DNA of 21,564 bases from Treponema sp. UBA792. GTDB lineage: Bacteria > Spirochaetota > Spirochaetia > Treponematales > Treponemataceae. The stretch lies in the NCBI GenBank assembly GCA_002296965.1, contig DBIW01000011.1:1-21564 (forward strand), written 5' to 3'. Position 1 is the stretch's first letter; every line of letters starts with the position of its first letter. The notes beneath the pieces were generated by a model. That model was not told where the DNA came from. It made no database searches and saw nothing but the letters and a program-made list of their open reading frames with translations. Position numbers and translations under genes: made by a program. Below are positions 7,008-15,209 of this stretch, piece by piece.

Positions 7008-8951
7008 ATGGACGACGAAAACAACAGAAACAGAATATCGGACTGGGAACCGGGAACTCTGGACAAGACAAGAAAGAACATAGGCGAGATAGATGCGGAT
7101 GAGGCCGCGCTCATGGTAAAAAAGCTCGGCGGAGAGGTGATGTACGAGCGGAGCGCCGGCAGCTCAGGACAGGGAAAGGCGCGGAACACGGGAAGGATAA
7201 TCAGGAGCCAGCAGACAGCAAGCCCTGAGCCGCATCAGCAGTCACCGGCCGCCCCGAAAAAGCACGGCAGGGAGATGCTTCCTCCCATATCAAAAAAAGC
7301 CGCGGCGCAGATCGACAGGCTGATGATGTCCTCGGAATATCACATAAAACCGAACTACGGACTCTTCAACTTCATAAGATCCTTCCAGAAAAACGGAACC
7401 GAGCGGATTATCCCGGATTTCGTGACATACACGCTCAAGAACCACGTGGACCACATAGAGGCTTTCATGACCGCCGTCAAGACGATGATTCAGGCCGCTC
7501 CGGCCACATACAAGACCAGGATAGCGGGAGGAACAGAGGCGAAATTCAAATTCCTGCGGATGGTCGGCTCCTGGACGGTGCAGGGAATAAAAAGCGAATT
7601 CCTCGTCCTCCAGTCTATTCCCGAACCGCTTGTCACCGCGGACCTGATTCCGTTCGTCCGCGCAATCTACACGCCGCTCATGACGGTATATTACTACGGA
7701 AATTCAAAGATTCCGAAGCTGATAAAGGAGATTTATTCCGATGAGGCGAACTATCCTGACACCCAGAGCGGACACCTGTCCGAGCTGGCAAAACAGGCGA
7801 TAACGGAATGGCTCTACATAAACGACGAGATAATCAGGAAGCTGTATCCGCTGCTGATGAGAATGTGCTCGGACTCCTACGAGACATATCCCGCATTCTT
7901 CACGGTGAAAATCGCCGAGATCCTGAAATTCACAAGGCTTCATAAATTCGACCTGCTTCTTCCGGAGAAACCGCAGGAGGCGCCGAAGGAGGAGAAACGG
8001 AAGGAGACCGTCGCGCCGCCGCAGAAAGGACTGAAGGACTCCACCGTGACGGCAGGACTCAAGCTTCTGAACCAGCTTTTTCCGCAGGCGGGTTTTGACA
8101 GGCTCGAAACCCATCCCGATCTGTATCCGTATTTCCAGCCGCTTTACAAATTCGAGGACGGATTCAACCTCCTGTCGCCGGACAATCCCGTCCAGACGGT
8201 AACAGTGCTGATGCGGATAGTCGAGGACTGCATTCAGGGCTGCCGCAACATAAAATTCAACACGCCGGAAGACAGCAGGCCGGGCGCGGACACAATATCC
8301 GCCGCCCTTGACGAATGGTCCGCATTCAGGGAGGAGACATTCGACAGGCTGTACTGCGAGCCGCTCAGGGACCTTGTGAATTCCGTCTACTCGCAGCCGG
8401 GATTCGAGAATTCGCACATCGGAAAAAAGACGATAACATCGCTCCTATGGCAGACGACATACCACTTCCTTCCGAATTTCAAATTCGAGCAGCTGCTGCT
8501 TGAGCATCCGGCGGACGAGAGCCGCTACAGGCCCCTGTTCCACAGGACCGACTTTGTCAGGAAATATCTTACGGATGTGGTGAACGAATGCGACGCGGCG
8601 GCGAAGAACCGCTCGGAAGTCCCGCTCGTGCAGAACCCATGGGAGCACTACAAATTCGACATACAGAACGAGGTCTCCAAAAGGCTGGACGTCCTTCTGG
8701 GCGCGCAGAACACCGGCGCGAACACGACCGCGACAAACGCGAACCTGATAAAATACACGCTATGTTTCGTAGCTGTGCTCGACTGGTTCATAAACAATCC
8801 GGAAAGTCCGGCCTATACATCGGATCCCATGCACATATACAGAATCTCGGAGGCGGACGGGAAGCCCCAGTTCTCGGCTGAGCTCAGAAATGACCAGAAC
8901 AAGCTGTTCATAGATTCCGTAAAGGCGAACTACCAGAAACAGGCAAAATGA
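7008..8951 (+). CDS. Large helical protein of unknown function
   Basis: A 647-residue protein in no family I can name. Residues 1-95 are polar and look disordered, with a Gln/Pro/Ser-rich stretch near 65-80, but contain a conserved-looking element (LDKTRKNIG...EAALMVKKLGGEVMYERS). Residues 95-315 are mostly helical. A Lys/Glu/Pro-rich linker (about 320-350) leads to a second helical half. Two segments there, HPDLYPYFQPLYKFED... and HPADESRYRPLFHRTD..., share the spacing HP-x-Y-x-PL and a downstream V-x-x-C, a possible weak internal repeat. No signal peptide or membrane segment is visible, so it is probably cytoplasmic. AGGA precedes the ATG by nine bases. It lies 25 bases after the DUF2804-like gene. 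Its stop is four bases from the convergent pseudouridine synthase stop. Confidence 0.75.
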   Translation: MDDENNRNRISDWEPGTLDKTRKNIGEIDADEAALMVKKLGGEVMYERSAGSSGQGKARNTGRIIRSQQTASPEPHQQSPAAPKKHGREMLPPISKKAAAQIDRLMMSSEYHIKPNYGLFNFIRSFQKNGTERIIPDFVTYTLKNHVDHIEAFMTAVKTMIQAAPATYKTRIAGGTEAKFKFLRMVGSWTVQGIKSEFLVLQSIPEPLVTADLIPFVRAIYTPLMTVYYYGNSKIPKLIKEIYSDEANYPDTQSGHLSELAKQAITEWLYINDEIIRKLYPLLMRMCSDSYETYPAFFTVKIAEILKFTRLHKFDLLLPEKPQEAPKEEKRKETVAPPQKGLKDSTVTAGLKLLNQLFPQAGFDRLETHPDLYPYFQPLYKFEDGFNLLSPDNPVQTVTVLMRIVEDCIQGCRNIKFNTPEDSRPGADTISAALDEWSAFREETFDRLYCEPLRDLVNSVYSQPGFENSHIGKKTITSLLWQTTYHFLPNFKFEQLLLEHPADESRYRPLFHRTDFVRKYLTDVVNECDAAAKNRSEVPLVQNPWEHYKFDIQNEVSKRLDVLLGAQNTGANTTATNANLIKYTLCFVAVLDWFINNPESPAYTSDPMHIYRISEADGKPQFSAELRNDQNKLFIDSVKANYQKQAK

Positions 8952-8955
8952 GAGG

Positions 8956-10335
8956 CTAAAACGGTGCGGGAAGCGAGAATTCCATCTCCCGGCCGGAGAC
9001 AGGATGCGGAAAAGCCAGATATGACGCATGAAGCATCAGCCTCTCCCCCGCCGCGCATTCTCCGTAGAGCGAGTCGCCGACAATCGGAAGGCCGAACCCG
9101 TGTGAATCGGCGGCCGCAAGCCTGAGCTGATGGGTTCTTCCAGTATGCGGAACGAAAAACACCTTTGTCACCTTTTTCGCCTTTCCCGTCACAGGATTCC
9201 GGCAGATGACCGTTCCGGCGCGCCTCCATTCCGTGATTCCGCTCTTCCCGTGGATCTCATCATACACCTGATGAGGGCGGTTGTCCGGATCCAGCCTGAA
9301 TTTCAGCTCCATCCTGCCGGATGACGCACCTCCGCGCGGAACAGATTCTCCGGCGGCCTTCTCAAGAATTCCGTCAAGCAGCGCGGTGTACTCCTTTCTG
9401 ACAAGCCTGAGCCCGAAGCTCGCGCTGAGCGAACGCTGCGCCCCGGAAGAAAGGGCAAGCACCATCAGACCGGACGTCTCCATGTCAAGACGGTGGACAG
9501 AGGGCCATTCCGTACATAAAGGATAGATTCTGCGGAGCCGCTCCGTGACGCAGTCCTTTTTATCCGCGCCGCGGCCGGGAACCGACAGCAGTCCGGAAGG
9601 CTTGTTCACCACGGCGATATGCTTATCATGGTATATTATCTCAAGACCGAGCATATACGGAAGGATGAAACCGCATCTGGAGTCGCACGGATCGCAGGAA
9701 ACGGCATTTGCAGGAGTATCCGCAGAACCGCTGAGAAAAAACTCGTCCATGCTGACGGGAACAAGCCCATGCGAGAACGCGTAGTCAAGGAGCTTGGGCG
9801 CACAGCAGTCGCCCGTTCCGGCAGGAGGAAGGCGGCGGCGCATGGAGGAGATACGGTCAAGAGATATTTTCCCTCCGCCGGCAGCGGAAAAGGAATAAAG
9901 CGAGAACACCGAATTCAGCGATGAATCCGTAAGGGCGCGCCGCTCCGAGACAAGCTCAGTCCTGGCCGCGCCTTTTTCCATTGAATTTATTCTATTAGTA
10001 AGCGAATGGATTTTTCCGTCGTTCGGACGGAGCACGGCCTCTATCAGCTCCGGAGACACTACGGGCGGAACGGACACGAACTCCGTGCCGTCCGCGGAGA
10101 AGGAATTTTTTCCGCCGGAAAATTCAAGGGCGAATCTGTTTCCGGACAGCGCGAAGAGAACAGTCCTTCCTCCTCCGGAATTCCGGCACACGAGCGCGCC
10201 TGCCATGACCCCCTGTCCGGAACGTACTGCGCTTTCGGGCGCAACACGGCGGAGCATGGCCGAGCCTCTGGAAATCCAGACGGCAAGCTCCATGCAGTAA
10301 TGTCTGGCGGCTTCCCTGTCAAACGGAGGAAACAT
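8956..10335 (-). CDS. RluA-family pseudouridine synthase with long N-terminal domain
   Basis: A 459-residue protein; the C-terminal half (about 235-459) is the RluA catalytic domain. HRLDMETSGL (281-290) holds the catalytic Asp 284, NKPSGLLSVPG precedes it, and HTGRTHQLRLAAA follows. It isomerises specific uridines in RNA, most likely 23S rRNA or tRNA. The N-terminal 230 residues match a variant group, as I recall it, with GTGDCCAPKLLDYAF (173-187) and a Cys cluster C-x2-C-x3-C (214-221) before the catalytic domain. These Cys could bind metal (inference). A basic, partly coiled stretch (about 95-170) may contact RNA. The ATG is one base after the rpiA stop, so translation is coupled; it is the last gene of the operon. 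No terminator is visible downstream. The exact target uridine is unknown. Confidence 0.88.
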   Translation of the reverse strand: MFPPFDREAARHYCMELAVWISRGSAMLRRVAPESAVRSGQGVMAGALVCRNSGGGRTVLFALSGNRFALEFSGGKNSFSADGTEFVSVPPVVSPELIEAVLRPNDGKIHSLTNRINSMEKGAARTELVSERRALTDSSLNSVFSLYSFSAAGGGKISLDRISSMRRRLPPAGTGDCCAPKLLDYAFSHGLVPVSMDEFFLSGSADTPANAVSCDPCDSRCGFILPYMLGLEIIYHDKHIAVVNKPSGLLSVPGRGADKKDCVTERLRRIYPLCTEWPSVHRLDMETSGLMVLALSSGAQRSLSASFGLRLVRKEYTALLDGILEKAAGESVPRGGASSGRMELKFRLDPDNRPHQVYDEIHGKSGITEWRRAGTVICRNPVTGKAKKVTKVFFVPHTGRTHQLRLAAADSHGFGLPIVGDSLYGECAAGERLMLHASYLAFPHPVSGREMEFSLPAPF

Positions 10336-10336
10336 G

Positions 10337-11062
10337 TCAGCCCCGTCTTTCTACAGTTCCGTCCCCGTGCGCGATGAAAACGACAGGCAGATTTCCGGAG
10401 AAAAGACCGTTCTCCACTACGCCGACAATCCTGTTTATGCGCTCCTCCATCGCAGGAACATCCACCGGCTCCTTCCAGCGGCAGTCAACAATCTGGTTTC
10501 CGCAGTCGGTTATCACCGGACCGCACTTGCGCACACCCTCCCGCAGGACACATTCGGCGCCGAGAGCCTCCAGCGCGGCCACGACAGGAACACGCGCCTC
10601 GCCGATTATCTCCACTGGAACCGCAAAACCGGTTCCGATCGTAGGGACAGCCTTTGTCGAGTCCGCGACCACGACAAAAACGGACGAGTTGTATTCGACA
10701 ATCTTCTCACGGAGAAGAGCCGCTCCTCCGCCCTTTATGCAGAAGCGTTCCGGCGTGACCTCGTCCGCTCCGTCAATTGCAAGGTCAAGCTTTCCGTCTA
10801 TTCCTCTGTCGTTCATGGAGAACACCGGAATTCCAAGCTCCTGACACACATTGCCCGTCTGGAAGCTGGTCACAACCGCACGGACGCCGGAAATACGGCC
10901 GGAATTTATATGCCACGCCAGTCTTCTGACGGCAGGCAGAGCGGTCGAGCCGGTTCCAAGCCCGATTTTCATTCCGCTGAAAATTTTTCCCTCTCCGACA
11001 AGCGTGTCGACGGCGGTCTGCGCCGCGAGAACCTTCTGCTCATTCTGACTTAACTGACTCAT
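10337..11062 (-). CDS. rpiA: Ribose-5-phosphate isomerase A
   Basis: A 241-residue enzyme that interconverts ribose 5-phosphate and ribulose 5-phosphate in the non-oxidative pentose phosphate pathway. Visible motifs: GLGTGSTA phosphate loop, IDGADEV with the catalytic Asp pair, and KGGGAALLREKI with the catalytic Lys and Glu. Length is close to the usual 220-235. I chose the ATG at 11062 (MSQLSQNE), with AGGA seven bases upstream; a GTG at 11068 is closer to that site. The first 23 bases overlap the end of aroDE in another frame, so ribosomes finishing aroDE are well placed to re-initiate. Product ribose 5-phosphate feeds PRPP, the substrate of histidine synthesis encoded earlier in the operon. 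Confidence 0.95.
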   Translation of the reverse strand: MSQLSQNEQKVLAAQTAVDTLVGEGKIFSGMKIGLGTGSTALPAVRRLAWHINSGRISGVRAVVTSFQTGNVCQELGIPVFSMNDRGIDGKLDLAIDGADEVTPERFCIKGGGAALLREKIVEYNSSVFVVVADSTKAVPTIGTGFAVPVEIIGEARVPVVAALEALGAECVLREGVRKCGPVITDCGNQIVDCRWKEPVDVPAMEERINRIVGVVENGLFSGNLPVVFIAHGDGTVERRG

Positions 11063-12551
11063 AATCACTTCCTGTAAACAACTTGAACTGCATATATCCC
11101 TGATACAGAAGCATTCCCATTCCGTTGCATACCCGGCATCCGGCCTGAGAAGCCCTGCGCATTACGGGAGTCTCCGACGGAACATAGATGAGGTCAAAAA
11201 GCATCTCGTTCCCGCGGAAATTGTAGAAATAAACCGGATCATTCCTCTCGTTCGACGGCCCGTCGCAGTTCATTCCGATCGGGGTCGTCTGAATCATCAG
11301 CGAGGAATACTCATCCAGCTTCTCCACCGACGAGGGATCAAGCGGCGCATAATCAAAACCGTACTTCTCGGCAAGCTGCCTCGCATGAAGCTCAGTCCTG
11401 TTGAATATGCACACGCGCGCGCCGAGCTGCCTGAGCGTGAAAGCCACGGCCTTGGCCGCGCCTCCGGCTCCTATCACAGCGACCTTTTTCCGTCTGAGCT
11501 TTATTCCTTCGGTGAATTCCTCAAGCGCGCGGCGGAATCCGTAGGCATCCGTATTGTAGCCTATCCATTTGTCATTCCGGCGGACAATCGTGTTGCAGGC
11601 ACCGATCTGGACAACTTCCGGAGACTGGTCATAAAGATAATACATGACAGACTCCTTGTGCGGAACCGTCACCGACAGTCCCTTCATGTTCAGCTCCTCG
11701 GCGAAACTGAGCGCCTCCGACACCACAGGCGAGCGGACCGGAATGTAAACCGAATTCATGCCGAATTTCCGGTAGCCGTCATTATGCAGCTCAGGACTCG
11801 CCGTCTTCACAAGCGGCCATCCTGTTATTCCGAAAAGCGACGTGGACCCGTCTATCGAGCGTATATGATAAATATCGTTTATCGAGTCAGGATCCAGATG
11901 GCCGATCGCCCTAGTGTTCGATGCTGTCTCCGCCGGAGAGACATACGTAAGGTAGGAATTTGTCATTCCGGCAAGCACACGGGAGGGAAAGCCCTCAGGA
12001 CCCATCGCGCACAGGATGTGGTCATATTCAGTTATGCCCGCAGCCTCCCTGAACAGATTGGCGACATCGGAAATGGACTTCGGCATGAACGCTATCTTCG
12101 GAATCTCGTATCCGGTCTTCCGCATGGAATCACATCTGGCCCGGAGATTGTAAACAGGCTCCGTCATGCTGTGGAAGCTCCTTATAATCCGAACTCCGAA
12201 AGCCATAGCCGCGTCCTGAATACTTGGAATATGGAAATCATCCTCAAAATCCACATAAGCGAAATTCTTGGCCCTGTCCGGATCCGCGAACGCAAGCGCA
12301 CGTCCGAAAAGATTTGTTCTGGAGAATTCTCCGCCGGTAAAAAGACCGCCGTCCACATCCCGCCTTATCGTCAGAATGCACGGATGGCGCACAAGCGAGG
12401 GAAAACGCCGTACATAAAGCTGCTCCTCCTCGGAAAGGTAGTCCACCCTCAGCTCGACAAGATCTATCTTGGAGCTGTATTTTTTCACAAGGCTGATGTC
12501 ATCGGCAATCGTTCTGCCGGTCAGCGTCATGCAGATCAAAGGATGCGTCAT
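11040..12551 (-). CDS. aroDE: Bifunctional 3-dehydroquinate dehydratase (type I) / shikimate dehydrogenase
   Basis: A 503-residue fusion performing shikimate-pathway steps 3 and 4. Residues 1-225 are type I dehydroquinase: ELRVDYL near 34, His 127 in RSFHSMT, and Schiff-base Lys 152 in PKIAFMP. Residues 236-503 are shikimate dehydrogenase: FGITGWPLVKTASPELHN at 240-257, catalytic Lys 299 in SVTVPHK, Asp 335 in NTDAYG, an NADP loop GAGGAAKA at 361-368 and the NADP-selecting NRT at 384-386. All key residues are present, so both activities are likely intact. The ATG lies three bases after the PASTA gene stop, with a poor Shine-Dalgarno, implying coupling. Plants and chlamydiae have similar fusions. 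The first domain keeps dehydroshikimate close to the second active site (inference). Confidence 0.95.
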   Translation of the reverse strand: MTHPLICMTLTGRTIADDISLVKKYSSKIDLVELRVDYLSEEEQLYVRRFPSLVRHPCILTIRRDVDGGLFTGGEFSRTNLFGRALAFADPDRAKNFAYVDFEDDFHIPSIQDAAMAFGVRIIRSFHSMTEPVYNLRARCDSMRKTGYEIPKIAFMPKSISDVANLFREAAGITEYDHILCAMGPEGFPSRVLAGMTNSYLTYVSPAETASNTRAIGHLDPDSINDIYHIRSIDGSTSLFGITGWPLVKTASPELHNDGYRKFGMNSVYIPVRSPVVSEALSFAEELNMKGLSVTVPHKESVMYYLYDQSPEVVQIGACNTIVRRNDKWIGYNTDAYGFRRALEEFTEGIKLRRKKVAVIGAGGAAKAVAFTLRQLGARVCIFNRTELHARQLAEKYGFDYAPLDPSSVEKLDEYSSLMIQTTPIGMNCDGPSNERNDPVYFYNFRGNEMLFDLIYVPSETPVMRRASQAGCRVCNGMGMLLYQGYMQFKLFTGSDYESVKSE

Positions 12552-12554
12552 AAC

Positions 12555-13622
12555 TCAGCCGGCCGCCTTTCTGGAGACAACTTTTCCGGCCACGGACAGG
12601 ACAAGCGTAGTTCCCGGAGCGACGGAATACGGAACAGTGAAATTTCCGCCCGGATGGACAAAATTCAGGATTGTATATGAATCGCCTCCTGCCGGAACCG
12701 CATCAAGCTTCATCGGAACCGGATACGGATATTCCGCAAGCTGCACGGAGAAAATTCCGTAAACGTTTCCGTCATCCGAGGATTCAGGCATCGCCATCTC
12801 CACAGAAATCCTGCTGTAGTTCGGAATAAACTCAGAGGTGAACCGCTGCTGTCCGACAACAGTTCCCGGAACTTCGCCTTCGCCCGCCGGATGCGATGAA
12901 ATGTCGAACACAAGCTTGCTCCTGGCTATTGTCTGAAGCAGATCGTTCACGCTCTGCCCGACGACATCAGGCACACGGGTGTTCTCGTAGTTCGGGCCGC
13001 GGCTCACGACAAGATGGACAGTCACCGGCTCGGATATTGATGTCCCCTCCGGAGGATCCTGCTCAAGTATTGTTCCTGCGGCGGAGGCATTCGGCTTGTA
13101 TTCCGGTTCGGCAAGAACTATTAGCGGACGGATCTGTCCGGCAAAAAGAGTCTGGATTTTCATGCGCAGCTCGTCTATGTCCATGCCGACATAGTTCTCG
13201 ACATGATCCACGATTACTCCGCGGCTCACGACAAGGGAGACACGGCTGTAGCCCTTCACAATCGCTCCGGCCTCCGGAGTCTGCTCAAGAATTGTCCGCT
13301 CGTCTCCGGGAGTGTCGGAATAACGGAGATTTATGCGCGGATAAAGCTCCTTCACCTGGAGCTCCAGCAGCGCCTGCTCAAGATCCTTTCCCACGACGTC
13401 AGGAACGAGAACCTGCTCCGGTCCTCTCACATTGATAAAAAACACGGCGACCGCGACAAGCCCCATCAGCACAAAGGCGGCAAGACAGACACCGAACAGC
13501 AGGGGAACATTGCCCTGAATTCCCGCGAAGGCCTTCCCGAAATCAACTCCGAAGCGGCGTTTCTTTCCGCCCTTTCCGTCACCGGAAGAATCGGCTCCGT
13601 CAACATTCATATCGTCATTCAT
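12555..13622 (-). CDS. Membrane-anchored protein with three PASTA domains, no kinase
   Basis: A 355-residue bitopic protein. Residues 1-38 are charged and Gly-rich, predicted cytoplasmic. A hydrophobic helix spans about 39-64. Three PASTA units follow (about 70-134, 135-208 and 213-282), recognised by VPDVVGKDLEQA, NYVGMDIDELR and VPDVVGQSVNDL, with ILEQ(T/D)P turns and LVVSRG ends. A non-PASTA tail of about 70 residues (285-355) follows. PASTA domains usually sense peptidoglycan fragments, or support cell-wall enzymes, and are mostly attached to Ser/Thr kinases or penicillin-binding proteins; neither is fused here. GGAG five bases before the ATG supports the start. It sits between fmt (20 bases) and aroDE (three bases). 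Function beyond the domain level is unknown. Confidence 0.9.
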   Translation of the reverse strand: MNDDMNVDGADSSGDGKGGKKRRFGVDFGKAFAGIQGNVPLLFGVCLAAFVLMGLVAVAVFFINVRGPEQVLVPDVVGKDLEQALLELQVKELYPRINLRYSDTPGDERTILEQTPEAGAIVKGYSRVSLVVSRGVIVDHVENYVGMDIDELRMKIQTLFAGQIRPLIVLAEPEYKPNASAAGTILEQDPPEGTSISEPVTVHLVVSRGPNYENTRVPDVVGQSVNDLLQTIARSKLVFDISSHPAGEGEVPGTVVGQQRFTSEFIPNYSRISVEMAMPESSDDGNVYGIFSVQLAEYPYPVPMKLDAVPAGGDSYTILNFVHPGGNFTVPYSVAPGTTLVLSVAGKVVSRKAAG

Positions 13623-13642
13623 AAGAACTCCAAAAAAATATT

Positions 13643-14605
13643 CTATTCAAGAAGCGTACCGACAAAACCGCGCGCTCCGTTCATAAAATCCCTGAAATCC
13701 ATCTCCTTTTTGCCCTGGCGCTGCAGCCTTCCGACCGCAAGAATTCCGTCTCCGGTACGGACCATAATTCCGTGGCCGGCGCAGACTCCGAGCACTTTTC
13801 CGCACGGCGCGTCATCGTATCCGGCCGCAGCTCCGGCATCCAGGCAGGATGCGGATATTATCCTCAAGGGGACACCGTTCTCAAGCGTCCAGCACATAGG
13901 CTCAGGATTGTACGCCCGGACAGCAGCCTCCGTCACCGCCGCCGGCGCATCCCAGTCTATGCGCGCGTCATTCTTGGTTATCATGCCCGTATACGACGGA
14001 ATTCCGCTCTGGGCAGCGCCCTCCGGCAGTTTTCCGGAAGCGGCGGCGCCGGACAGGACCCGGCAGACAAGCTCAGCTCCGCGCCCAGCGCAGAATTCAA
14101 GCAGCGAGCCGCCGGTCTCAGTTCCGTCAAGAGGAATATTCTCCTGCGCAAGTATGTTCCCCTCGTCAATTCCAAGCGCGATTTTCTGGACAGTGACTGC
14201 GGTTGAGGTGTTCCTGTTCAGAATCGCGGCGGTAACCGGTGTGCAGCCCCTGTATTCCGGCAGAGCCGAAGGATGCAGATTTATTCCTCCCATCGGAAAA
14301 AGGCCAAGGAATTTCGGTCCGAAAATACGTCCGTAGGCGAAACTGACAAGAATATCCGGAGAAAGGGCAGAAACCTCATCACGGCAGGCTGAGTCAAGAT
14401 GCTCCGGCGTTATCACCGGAATCGCGGCGGAGGAGGCGGCAAGCGAGACCGGAGTAGGAACAGGCTCCCTGCGGCGGCCTTTCGCGGACGGAGGATTTGA
14501 GAGAACTCCGACAACAGAAAAACCGCAGCTGTCCGCCCGGTCAAGAAGAATTTCAAGAACCGAAGCGGATGCGGACGGGCTTCCAGCATAGACGACCCTA
14601 ATCAT
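13643..14605 (-). CDS. fmt: Methionyl-tRNA formyltransferase
   Basis: A 320-residue cytosolic enzyme that formylates initiator Met-tRNA using 10-formyl-tetrahydrofolate. The formyltransferase core includes GINLHPSALPEYRGCTPV (residues 107-124) with catalytic Asn 109 and His 111, and Asp 147 in GIDEGNIL. The usual SLLPRYRGAAPI segment is slightly changed (SALPEYRGCTPV). A C-terminal OB-like domain (about 205-320) for tRNA binding is present. The ATG lies two bases after the def stop, with only a weak Shine-Dalgarno, so translation is coupled to def. The def-fmt pair is conserved across many bacteria. Confidence 0.96.
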   Translation of the reverse strand: MIRVVYAGSPSASASVLEILLDRADSCGFSVVGVLSNPPSAKGRRREPVPTPVSLAASSAAIPVITPEHLDSACRDEVSALSPDILVSFAYGRIFGPKFLGLFPMGGINLHPSALPEYRGCTPVTAAILNRNTSTAVTVQKIALGIDEGNILAQENIPLDGTETGGSLLEFCAGRGAELVCRVLSGAAASGKLPEGAAQSGIPSYTGMITKNDARIDWDAPAAVTEAAVRAYNPEPMCWTLENGVPLRIISASCLDAGAAAGYDDAPCGKVLGVCAGHGIMVRTGDGILAVGRLQRQGKKEMDFRDFMNGARGFVGTLLE

Positions 14606-14607
14606 TC

Positions 14608-15183
14608 TCAGGAGCTCTTCCTTGCGGACTTAGCCGCCAGCTTCTCCGCGATACGTCTTGATTTCGCTTCCTTTGCGGCGCGCCTTTCCGCGGCCCGTTC
14701 TGCACGTTTCCTGAACTGCTCAGCCGTTCTGTCGGCGAATTCCCGGTCTCCGCGGTCAATGAACATTACACCGTCAAGATGATCGTTCTCATGCTGAATT
14801 ATTCTTGCAAGCAGACCGTCGGCCTCAAGGGTGAACGACCTGCCGTTCTCGTCAAGCGCCTGGACGGTAACTTCCTTAGGTCTTCTGATTGACTCGTAAA
14901 CTTTGGGAACGCTCAGGCATCCTTCCTCATAATCGCACAACTCCCCTGACGTTCTTATTATCTGCGGATTTATGAAAACCCGCCTCACATCATCATCGGC
15001 GATAAGGACGAACACCCTCAGGCTGCGTCCGATCTGGGGACCGGCAAGCCCGACTCCATCAGCGTCAATCATAGTGTCGAACATATCCGACACAAGCTGA
15101 CGGATCTCATCGTTCACCTCGGCTACAGGTTCCGCCTTGCGCCGGAGAATTTCCTCTCCTAGTTTTGTAATATCCAAAATCAT
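14608..15183 (-). CDS. def: Peptide deformylase with basic C-terminal tail
   Basis: A 191-residue metalloenzyme removing the formyl group from new proteins. The three family motifs are visible: GVGLAGPQ (43-50, one residue off the canonical GLAAPQ), EEGCLS (86-91, metal ligand Cys 89) and QHENDHLDG (130-138, metal ligands His 131 and His 135 with catalytic Glu 132). The fold ends near 150-160; the remaining 30 residues are almost all Ala, Arg, Lys and Glu, forming a charged helix that could lie on the ribosome (inference). A GAGGA Shine-Dalgarno six bases before the ATG supports the start. It is 26 bases downstream of hisD and two bases before fmt. Confidence 0.96.
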   Translation of the reverse strand: MILDITKLGEEILRRKAEPVAEVNDEIRQLVSDMFDTMIDADGVGLAGPQIGRSLRVFVLIADDDVRRVFINPQIIRTSGELCDYEEGCLSVPKVYESIRRPKEVTVQALDENGRSFTLEADGLLARIIQHENDHLDGVMFIDRGDREFADRTAEQFRKRAERAAERRAAKEAKSRRIAEKLAAKSARKSS

Positions 15184-15209
15184 AAAATTTCCTCAGACCA
15201 AACAGATTT

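Noticed and set aside
6245..7189. A 314-codon minus-strand reading frame opposite the DUF2804-like gene
   Set aside because: It spans the intergenic gap and the start of the next plus-strand gene. The plus-strand gene has promoter, ribosome site and family resemblance; the minus frame has none.
8980..9000. Hairpin TCTCC-CGGCC-GGAGA near the end of the pseudouridine synthase gene
   Set aside because: Only five base pairs, inside the coding region and without a T-tract, so not a terminator.
11385..12680. A 431-codon plus-strand reading frame opposite aroDE
   Set aside because: It lacks domain signatures and runs across the gene boundary; the AroDE motifs are all on the minus strand.
13203..14336. 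A 377-codon plus-strand reading frame opposite the PASTA protein and fmt genes
   Set aside because: It crosses the junction of two well-supported minus-strand genes and has low-complexity Ser/Pro/Arg content.
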